Positions 1 through 5,927 of a stretch of 15,248 nt of DNA are shown one piece after another; position 1 is the stretch's first letter, and the number at the start of each line of letters is the position of its first letter. The stretch is from assembly GCA_024635735.1 (NCBI GenBank), contig JAGXII010000220.1, positions 1 through 15,248 of the forward strand. The letters run 5' to 3'. This DNA is from Christiangramia sp. (GTDB lineage: Bacteria > Bacteroidota > Bacteroidia > Flavobacteriales > Flavobacteriaceae). The position numbers and the translations under genes were made by a program. The notes below the pieces were generated by a model, which saw only the letters and a program-made list of their open reading frames with translations, ran no database searches and had not been told where the DNA came from.

Positions 1-1593
1 ATCTATGATCTGCCATTTTTCTCTTTGGGCGGCAACCTTTTCTTTATCCAGGAATGCCAGGTTTATCTCTTTGGAACGTATATCGATAAGCCCCGTATCA
101 TCTAAAAGATAGTTAACGGAGTTGAGAAGAAATTCCTTATTTCCATAGGTATTTCCGGTATATCTCTGGAATCCGAGCTCTAGCGGTTTACCTCCCTGCA
201 AATCATTTTTGATAACGTCTCCGTCTGAAATCACTATCATTTTAGTTTCTTCACTTTCTTCTTTCGGATCACTTAATTTAAATGGCTTGACCCTGTTTTT
301 GTAGACCGATTTAAATTTTCCTTCCAGCAATACCGCCAAAGCCTGTTCACCATCTTTATAAGTACTTACATCTGGTTTCTGCCCTACCATATCAAGGTTT
401 ATCTGTACAGGGACACCTTCTAACTTTGTTCTTGGAGAACTGCTAAGCAAAACAGTTTTATTAACCTTATTGGCCAGTGTGTCAATAGGATTAGCGTATT
501 CAAACTTTACCGCCTCGATGTTGTTGATAATGGGGTTTTCGCCGGGTGAATTTGTTAGCGGACTGTAGAACCACGGATATGGATTAAATCTCGTATTATT
601 CCCGCTACCGCTGGCCAGGATTATTGGAGCAGAGTAGAGGTCGTTTACAAGCGAGGGATTGATTCTAACGCCATAAGAGAAAAAGTAATCACCTAGGTTT
701 AAATTTCTTGGAAGTGCTATCGCGGTGCCTCGTTCATTTAAAAGGCTATCGGTTTCCATATTGGTAACCTCGGCAAGCCACATCATTTTCCCACCTTTCA
801 TTAAATATTGATCGAGGACAAATTTTTCCTTTTCGGAAAATGGCTGCGTAGGTTTAGGGTCTATCACCAGATCATATTTTCCAAGATCTTCCAGTGTTTT
901 TTCGGGATTGGAAGAAACCGAATCCAGGGTAAACGGAGCGATAAAATAATACTCCTGTATGGTCTTTATAAAATCTGCAATTCTCGCATCTGGTAATTCA
1001 CCATTTCCGCGCATGATCGCGATCTTCTTTTTCCGTGAATAAATGAGTTTTCCTAATCCGTTCGCAAGCGCATATTCCAGCTGTTGAACAGAAGCTGTCA
1101 CCCTTTCCTCATCTGTAGAGCCAATTTGATTTTTAAGCAGTGGAATCTTTACTGTTTTGTTTCTATAATTCGCGATCGCCCATGGAAAAATGATACTCTC
1201 GCTGTTCTTTCCGTTTTCCTGCACATTTAGACGGGCGGGAGTCATTCCCATTTTATAGAATTGCTCTGCCACCGCATTGGCATCATCTCCTTCTTCCAGC
1301 GGATTGATGAAATTAAATTTTATATTTCGGTTATAGGCTGAAAATTCTTCCAGCATTTGCCTTGTTTCATTCCGAAGTCGGCGAAATTCTGAAGGAAAAC
1401 TTCCTTCAAGAAACACATCAAAAATTACCGGTTGATCTACATCGGCAATGATCTCTTTTGCGGCAGGAGAGAGGCTGTATCGTTGATCCTGCGTGAGGTC
1501 TAATCTCCAGTAAAATTCTGAAGCCAGGAAGTTCGCGGCAACAAGAATTACCACAAGAATTAGTAAAGATTTTATTTTCCCCTGTTTCTTCAC
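1..1593 (-). CDS. gldG: GldG, gliding-motility ABC transporter auxiliary protein (3' end cut by window edge)
   Basis: Reading the minus strand from 1593 gives 531 uninterrupted codons that run off the left edge, so only a short C-terminal part is missing. The start is GTG, sharing its first G with the gldF TAG stop; the frame upstream has a stop and no ATG. The product opens with Lys-rich residues and one membrane helix (about residues 8-25), followed by DLTQDQRYSLSPAAKEII, typical of the ABC-transporter auxiliary domain (GldG family). The rest is a large extracytoplasmic domain; the family usually ends in a second membrane helix, which would lie beyond the window. GldG works with GldF and the ATPase GldA in an ABC-type complex tied to gliding in Flavobacterium johnsoniae, although some gliding Bacteroidota lack it. 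gldA is not in this window. The identification rests on this sequence plus direct linkage to gldF. Confidence 0.9.
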   Translation of the reverse strand, partial: MKKQGKIKSLLILVVILVAANFLASEFYWRLDLTQDQRYSLSPAAKEIIADVDQPVIFDVFLEGSFPSEFRRLRNETRQMLEEFSAYNRNIKFNFINPLEEGDDANAVAEQFYKMGMTPARLNVQENGKNSESIIFPWAIANYRNKTVKIPLLKNQIGSTDEERVTASVQQLEYALANGLGKLIYSRKKKIAIMRGNGELPDARIADFIKTIQEYYFIAPFTLDSVSSNPEKTLEDLGKYDLVIDPKPTQPFSEKEKFVLDQYLMKGGKMMWLAEVTNMETDSLLNERGTAIALPRNLNLGDYFFSYGVRINPSLVNDLYSAPIILASGSGNNTRFNPYPWFYSPLTNSPGENPIINNIEAVKFEYANPIDTLANKVNKTVLLSSSPRTKLEGVPVQINLDMVGQKPDVSTYKDGEQALAVLLEGKFKSVYKNRVKPFKLSDPKEESEETKMIVISDGDVIKNDLQGGKPLELGFQRYTGNTYGNKEFLLNSVNYLLDDTGLIDIRSKEINLAFLDKEKVAAQREKWQIID

Positions 1594-2330
1594 TAACGCC
1601 TGTTTTTTGATAAGGAAAGGTTGATTTCAGTAAGTTTCAGAAATAAAAATATCAGACTGAAAAAATAGATCAGGTCCCGGGTGTCGATTACTCCGCGGCT
1701 GATACTTTGATAATGAAAACTAATTCCGAAGGATTCCAGGATATAGGAAGAGCTCCCGAAAATACTGGTTTCACTAATTCCTTCAAAACCAAAATAGCAT
1801 ATAAAACAAAGAAAGACTCCCAGCAAAAATGAAACGATCTGGCTGGAGGAAAGGCTGGATGAAAAAATGCCAATAGCCGCATAACATCCTGCCAGAAATA
1901 GTAATCCCAGATAGGATCCTAAAGTCGCGCCAATATCTAAGTTTCCTGTTGGTCTACCCAATTCACTTATAGTAAAGACGTATAAAATGGTAGGAATTAT
2001 GGCCAGAATTACAAGAATAAGAACTCCAAGATATTTACCCAATATTAGCTTCCAGAGGCTGATAGGTTTAGTAAGCAAAATTTCCATAGTTCCCATTCTT
2101 TTCTCATCGGCCAGAGTTTTCATGCTTATGGCAGGAATAAGAAAAATAAAAATCCATGGTGACAGGGTGAAAAAAGGTTTAAGATCGGCAAAACCGCTGT
2201 CCAGTATATTATAACCTCCGCTAAAAACAAAGAGAAAAAGCCCGCAGATTAAAAGAAAAAGTCCAATCACCAGATACCCTGTTAGGGAGGAGAAGAAGGA
2301 CTGTATTTCTTTATTTAAAATGGCAAGCAT
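1593..2330 (-). CDS. gldF: GldF, gliding-motility ABC transporter permease
   Basis: This 245-residue ABC-2 type permease has about six hydrophobic helices. The N terminus (MLAILNKEIQSFF) leads into a first helix, and the loop carrying ISMKTLADEKRMGTMEILL is the characteristic cytoplasmic motif of the ABC-2 permease family (DE.r.gt.e.Ll). The ATG at 2330 is the better start. An upstream in-frame TTG at 2345 would add only MIIES and lies inside a simple-sequence repeat, so I reject it. gldG starts on the last base of this stop codon, which indicates translational coupling. GldF forms the membrane channel part of the GldAFG complex required for gliding in F. johnsoniae. The gene is preceded by about 165 nt of short tandem repeats, so its own promoter is not obvious; it may be read through from the two upstream minus-strand genes. 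Confidence 0.92.
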   Translation of the reverse strand: MLAILNKEIQSFFSSLTGYLVIGLFLLICGLFLFVFSGGYNILDSGFADLKPFFTLSPWIFIFLIPAISMKTLADEKRMGTMEILLTKPISLWKLILGKYLGVLILVILAIIPTILYVFTISELGRPTGNLDIGATLGSYLGLLFLAGCYAAIGIFSSSLSSSQIVSFLLGVFLCFICYFGFEGISETSIFGSSSYILESFGISFHYQSISRGVIDTRDLIYFFSLIFLFLKLTEINLSLSKNRR

Positions 2331-2335
2331 ACTTT

Positions 2336-2357
2336 CAATTATCAATTATCAATTATC
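2336..2357. repeat. AATTATC heptamer tandem repeat before gldF
   Basis: Three perfect head-to-tail copies of AATTATC (2337-2343, 2344-2350, 2351-2357) lie 6 nt upstream of the gldF ATG. On the gldF-sense strand this reads GATAATT repeats. Copy-number change would alter the 5' leader length but not the reading frame from the ATG at 2330. Confidence 0.85.
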
Positions 2358-2366
2358 TGTTACCTG

Positions 2367-2415
2367 TTGTCTGTTGTTCGTTGTCTGTTGTTCGGTGTCT
2401 GTTGTTTGTTGTCTC
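2367..2415. repeat. 14-nt tandem repeat (TTGTCTGTTGTTCG)
   Basis: The unit TTGTCTGTTGTTCG occurs at 2367-2380 and again perfectly at 2381-2394. A third copy at 2395-2408 has two mismatches and a fourth is partial (TTGTCTC, 2409-2415). On the gldF-sense strand this is an A/C/G-rich, U-poor leader (ACAACAGACAA type) that should be largely unstructured in RNA. It lies between the ABM-fold gene and gldF. Confidence 0.85.
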
Positions 2416-2421
2416 TTTTAT

Positions 2422-2448
2422 TGTCATTTCGACCGCAGGGAGAAATCT
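2422..2448. repeat. Dispersed intergenic repeat of Bacteroidota type
   Basis: The stretch beginning TGTCATTTCGACCGCAGGG and ending GAGAAATCT matches, from memory, a short sequence found in many intergenic regions of Bacteroidota genomes. It has an imperfect inverted repeat (ATTTC at 2426-2430 and GAAAT at 2442-2446). Its function is unknown. It is followed to 2500 by AT-rich near-repeats (CTAATATCT, CTCATATCT, CTCAATACTAA). Recognition is from recall, not a search. Confidence 0.6.
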
Positions 2449-2499
2449 AATATCTATAATCTAATATCTCAATACTAACATCTCATATCTCAATACTAA

Positions 2500-2796
2500 T
2501 TACTCAAGACTAACTACCTTATCAACACTCCAGGCTTCCGGCTTTTCATTGAACAGAACTTTTGTATTGGCCCAGACATTTTTAAAAAGCTCAGAATTCC
2601 TGTAATTTTCAAGTGCATTTTCATCTTTCCAGTAACTATACGTGAAAAAACGATTTGTATTGTCTTTATCCCGATAGAGTTCTAAGAATTCGCAGCCTTC
2701 AAAACCTCTGATCCTGAATTTATTTTCTTCAAAATTAGCCAGAAACTCTTGGATCTTATCTTCCTGAAAGCCCATTTTCACTATTCTAACAAACAT
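2500..2796 (-). CDS. Antibiotic biosynthesis monooxygenase (ABM) family protein
   Basis: This 98-residue protein has the small dimeric alpha/beta-barrel pattern of the ABM/YgiN family. An N-terminal strand (MFVRIVKMGFQ) is followed by a helix, the GFEGCEFLELYRD strand-turn, FFTYSYWKDENALENYRNS with its conserved Trp-Lys and aromatic residues, and a helix ending ..NVWANTKVLFNEKP. Members include cofactor-free quinone-type monooxygenases, but many are stress-linked proteins of unknown substrate, and nothing here fixes the substrate. The ATG directly abuts the TAG stop of the upstream SAM hydrolase-like gene with no intervening base, so the two are very probably co-translated. The gene lies in the flavobacterial neighbourhood of gldFG. 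I am sure of the fold family and unsure of the function. Confidence 0.82.
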   Translation of the reverse strand: MFVRIVKMGFQEDKIQEFLANFEENKFRIRGFEGCEFLELYRDKDNTNRFFTYSYWKDENALENYRNSELFKNVWANTKVLFNEKPEAWSVDKVVSLE

Positions 2797-3630
2797 CTAT
2801 TCAAAATTAATGGTTACCGTGTCCCTGTTTTCTAAACCGAATAAAGTGGAAGCACTTCCCACTGTGGTTGGATTACTTTTATAAATAGCAAGCTCGATAT
2901 ATCCTGCCGAATTGAAAACCGCAAGTTTCTTACCATCCTCTTCCTTACGCTGATCTTTCTCCACATTAAAATTAATGGCGTGGCTGTAAGTCTCATGGAT
3001 CTCGTCAAACTTTACACTTCTGGCTTTTATAGAGAAATCTCTTCCTTTTCCAACATTATCAAAAAGTTTACGGGAGATATTGGTGATCACATTTCCGTAA
3101 TTATCAATATAAATCACATGACCAATAATTTGATTTTTATCTGAATTAACGATAGGCTCAAACTGCTTTAGATACTTAATTTCACTAACGCTTTTACCTA
3201 TCACTTCCAGGGTACCGCCACGGGCTAAATGACAGGCAACTTTTACAAAGACATCCAACACCGGAAAGTTGGTTTCAATTTTACCGTGAATATTTATTTC
3301 AACAATTTTTTCGGGTTTGATTTCAGAAGCCAAAAGGGAAAGAATCCCGTTATTGGCACAAATAAAATAATGCTCGTCCAGTTTAACCGCCAGATGTTTG
3401 TTTTCCGGAGTCAGTTCTGAATCTATCCCAATGATATGAATACTTCCCTTTGGAAAACTCTTGTAGGCATTCTTAATAATATATGCGGCCTCACTAATAT
3501 GAAATGGAGCAACAGAATGTGAAATATCAACAATTCTTACATCACTAAGTTCGCTGTAAATAGCCCCTTTAACCGCGCCAGCGAAATAATCCTTTTCCCC
3601 GAAATCGGTTGTTAAAGTAATGATTGCCAT
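2797..3630 (-). CDS. SAM hydroxide adenosyltransferase (DUF62) family protein
   Basis: This 277-residue protein belongs to the family of SAM hydrolases, chlorinases and fluorinases. Known members attack S-adenosylmethionine with water or halide to give adenosine (or halo-adenosine) and methionine. The family signature is clear: ITLTTDFGEKDYFAG near the N terminus (residues 4-18), the NNG turn (93-95), YIDNYGNVITNIS (174-186) at the domain linker, and a C-terminal NSAGYIELAI segment. The Asp-Arg-His triad described for archaeal SAM hydrolase appears only partly kept: Asp70 aligns, but the Arg position is Asn77 or Lys78 in an ENKH stretch, and the TFHGRD motif reads NFPVLD, so Pro123 sits at the His position. 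SAM hydrolysis should therefore not be assumed. The gene is translationally coupled to the ABM-fold gene and divergent from phoH. Confidence 0.88.
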   Translation of the reverse strand: MAIITLTTDFGEKDYFAGAVKGAIYSELSDVRIVDISHSVAPFHISEAAYIIKNAYKSFPKGSIHIIGIDSELTPENKHLAVKLDEHYFICANNGILSLLASEIKPEKIVEINIHGKIETNFPVLDVFVKVACHLARGGTLEVIGKSVSEIKYLKQFEPIVNSDKNQIIGHVIYIDNYGNVITNISRKLFDNVGKGRDFSIKARSVKFDEIHETYSHAINFNVEKDQRKEEDGKKLAVFNSAGYIELAIYKSNPTTVGSASTLFGLENRDTVTINFE

Positions 3631-3675
3631 AGGCGATTGTTAATATTTTTTTAAACTGAGACTGGTTATTTTCCT

Positions 3676-3683
3676 TAAGTTTG
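3676..3683 (+). promoter_or_regulatory. Possible -7 element for phoH-purC
   Basis: TAAGTTTG matches the Bacteroidota -7 consensus TAnnTTTG in the 211-nt divergent gap 3631-3841. No good TTTG -33 element lies 19-23 nt upstream, so this is weak. The rest of the gap is AT-rich with no gene; a long-loop inverted repeat (TTCGCT at 3718-3723, AGCGAA at 3744-3749) is the only other structure. Confidence 0.25.
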
Positions 3684-3841
3684 TATAGAAGGCGAATATA
3701 AATTTATTTTTAGTGATTCGCTTCGGCTGAAAGGTAAAAAATCAGCGAAAATTTAGTTTCAAAATTAGGATATTGAACAACGAAGGACAAATAATTGCAA
3801 CTTAAAAAATCTCTTATGCTTCAACTTAAAACCCAAAGCTT

Positions 3842-4795
3842 TTGAACGAACTTCTAATCGAACTCTCAGAAATTAGCCCACGTGAATTTTTCGGGCAGCA
3901 AAATGAACACATTGAACTTTTAAAGACATATTTTCCCAAGCTTAAAATAGTCGCCAGAGGTAGTAAAATACGCGTTTTTGGTGATGAGGAAATGCTTGAG
4001 GAATTTGATAAGCGTTTTTCGATGCTTATGGATCATTTTGCAAAATATAATAAACTAGATGAGAATACGATTGAGCGTGTTCTAACCAGTGAGAGTGAAG
4101 AAGATTACGAAACTTCAAAGGAAAGCGGGGAAACCCTGGTCCATGGAGTAAGCGGCAAGGCAATTAAAGCCCAGACAGCCAATCAGCGTAAAATGGTTGA
4201 GCTTTCTAAAAAGAATGATCTCGTTTTCGCCATTGGTCCTGCAGGTACAGGAAAAACTTATACCGGGGTGGCTCTGGCGGTAAAAGCTCTAAAGGAAAAA
4301 CAGGTAAAAAGGATCATTTTAACCCGTCCGGCAGTGGAAGCAGGAGAGAATCTTGGTTTTTTACCCGGGGATCTAAAAGAGAAACTGGATCCTTATATGC
4401 AGCCTTTATATGATGCTTTACGTGATATGATTCCGCATGAAAAACTGGAGACTTTTATTGAAAAAGGAATCATCCAGATTGCTCCACTTGCTTTTATGCG
4501 GGGACGCACACTGGATCATGCTTTTGTAATCCTTGATGAAGCGCAGAACACCACCCATGCCCAGATGAAAATGTTTCTTACCCGTATGGGGAAAAGCGCA
4601 AAATTTGTGATCACCGGAGATCCGGGACAGATAGATCTTCCGCGTAGGGTGATTTCAGGTTTGAAGGAGGCACTTCTTATTTTAAAAGATGTACGTGGCG
4701 TAGGGATTGTTTATCTGGACGATAAGGATGTGATTCGTCACAGGCTGGTGAAAAAGATCATTTCAGCATATAAAACAATTGAACACACAGATTAA
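3842..4795 (+). CDS. PhoH family ATPase (PhoH-like protein)
   Basis: This 317-residue cytoplasmic P-loop protein has an N-terminal domain (about residues 1-110) followed by the PhoH ATPase domain. Walker A is GPAGTGKT (132-139) and Walker B is VILDEAQNTT with Asp232-Glu233. The motifs LTRPAVEAGENLGFLPGDL and FVITGDPGQIDLP are diagnostic of the family. Members are predicted RNA-handling ATPases, often linked to YbeY and ribosome or RNA quality control, and the precise role is unsettled. The start is TTG: an in-frame TAA lies 15 nt upstream with no ATG in between, and the N terminus MNELLIELSEISPREFFG fits flavobacterial homologues as I recall them. A nine-residue mini-ORF (3816-3845) ends in TTGA overlapping the start. 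purC follows after 20 nt, suggesting one transcript. Confidence 0.93.
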   Translation: MNELLIELSEISPREFFGQQNEHIELLKTYFPKLKIVARGSKIRVFGDEEMLEEFDKRFSMLMDHFAKYNKLDENTIERVLTSESEEDYETSKESGETLVHGVSGKAIKAQTANQRKMVELSKKNDLVFAIGPAGTGKTYTGVALAVKALKEKQVKRIILTRPAVEAGENLGFLPGDLKEKLDPYMQPLYDALRDMIPHEKLETFIEKGIIQIAPLAFMRGRTLDHAFVILDEAQNTTHAQMKMFLTRMGKSAKFVITGDPGQIDLPRRVISGLKEALLILKDVRGVGIVYLDDKDVIRHRLVKKIISAYKTIEHTD

Positions 4796-4815
4796 TACAA
4801 AATATTAAGCTCTTT

Positions 4816-5763
4816 ATGAGTAATACAATAATCAAGACAAATTTTAATTTTCCCGGTCAGAAATCAGTTTATAAAGGAAAGGTTAGAGATGTATATTTCT
4901 TAGAAAATGACCTTCTGGTTATGATCGCTACAGACAGGCTTTCAGCATTTGATGTGGTGATGCCAAAAGGAATCCCTTATAAAGGCCAGATTCTTAATCA
5001 AATTGCTACTAAAATGATGGAGCAAACAAAGGATATTGTTCCTAACTGGCTTGAGGCTACTCCAGATCCCAATGTGGCGGTTGGCAGAAAGTGTGAGCCT
5101 TTTAAAGTGGAAATGGTGATTCGAGGATACCTTTCCGGACATGCGGCTAGAGAATATAAAGCAGGGAAAAGAAGTCTTTGCGGAGTTGCCATGCCCGAGG
5201 GAATGAAAGAAAATGACAGATTTCCTGAACCTATTATTACTCCGGCTACCAAGGCCGAGCATGGCGATCATGACGAAGATATTTCAAGAGAAGATATTCT
5301 TAAAAGGGGGATTTTTTCTGAAAAAGATTATAATAAACTCGAAGATTATACCCGAAAACTTTTTAAAAGAGGAACGGAAATCGCTGCGAAACAGGAATTG
5401 ATTTTAGTAGATACCAAATATGAATTCGGAAAAACTTCTGAAGGAGAGATCGTACTCATCGATGAGATCCATACTCCCGATTCTTCAAGGTATTTCTATA
5501 TGAAAGGATATCAGGAAAGACAGGAAAGAGGAGAGGCTCAAAAACAACTTTCTAAAGAATTTGTTCGCCAGTGGTTAATTTCCAATGGTTTTCAGGGTCT
5601 GGAAGGCCAGAAGGTTCCGGAAATGAGTGACGGGTATATTGAAACGGTTTCTGAAAGGTATATTGAGTTATATGAAAATATCACCGGGGAGAAATTCAAA
5701 AAAGCGGATGTTTCTGATATCGATTCCAGAATCCGACATAATGTCGAATCCTATTTAAAATAG
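4816..5763 (+). CDS. purC: Phosphoribosylaminoimidazole-succinocarboxamide synthase (SAICAR synthetase)
   Basis: PurC joins aspartate to CAIR with ATP to make SAICAR in de novo purine synthesis, in the cytosol. The 315-residue product begins with the glycine-rich nucleotide-binding segment YKGKVRDVY (19-27), then ATDRLSAFD (38-46), a family signature. It also contains EMVIRGYLSGHAAREY and the second signature, ILVDTKYEFG, with Asp199-Thr-Lys201 and Glu203-Phe-Gly. At 315 residues it is the longer form (about 290-310) rather than the E. coli-like form of about 240. The ATG start lies 20 nt after the phoH-like gene, with no terminator between them. Co-expression with the upstream ATPase is likely, but a functional link is only inference. 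Confidence 0.97.
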   Translation: MSNTIIKTNFNFPGQKSVYKGKVRDVYFLENDLLVMIATDRLSAFDVVMPKGIPYKGQILNQIATKMMEQTKDIVPNWLEATPDPNVAVGRKCEPFKVEMVIRGYLSGHAAREYKAGKRSLCGVAMPEGMKENDRFPEPIITPATKAEHGDHDEDISREDILKRGIFSEKDYNKLEDYTRKLFKRGTEIAAKQELILVDTKYEFGKTSEGEIVLIDEIHTPDSSRYFYMKGYQERQERGEAQKQLSKEFVRQWLISNGFQGLEGQKVPEMSDGYIETVSERYIELYENITGEKFKKADVSDIDSRIRHNVESYLK

Positions 5764-5884
5764 CTCCGTTTTCATCAAATTTTTAGAAAAGAGTGCACAA
5801 TTATATTAAATTTTCACTTTTTATGTTCTTTTAACCTGGCATTCCTTTTCTAATTGCTCCCGATTTAATATTTTTAGGATCTAT

Positions 5885-5901
5885 AGCCGGTTTTTCCGGC
5901 T
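5885..5901 (+). promoter_or_regulatory. GC-rich hairpin in the purC-acs gap
   Basis: AGCCGG, loop TTTTT, CCGGCT form a perfect 6-bp stem in an otherwise AT-rich 164-nt gap, 26 nt before the acs ATG and 121 nt after the purC stop. Only a short, interrupted T-rich stretch follows (CTTGTCTT), so it is a poor intrinsic terminator. It may instead be a structured element of the acs 5' leader. I found no convincing -33/-7 promoter in this gap. Confidence 0.4.
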
Positions 5902-5927
5902 CTTGTCTTATAAACCAACATTAAATT

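Noticed and set aside
808..996. 62-codon plus-strand open frame inside gldG
   Set aside because: It is antisense to a conserved gldG reading frame, with no supporting features.
2331..2345. Upstream TTG start for gldF adding MIIES
   Set aside because: The extra codons come from the AATTATC repeat, and the ATG at 2330 gives a normal ABC-2 permease N terminus.
4942..5271. Open frames of 109 and 84 codons antisense to purC
   Set aside because: They are shadows of a conserved gene, with biased composition and no family features.
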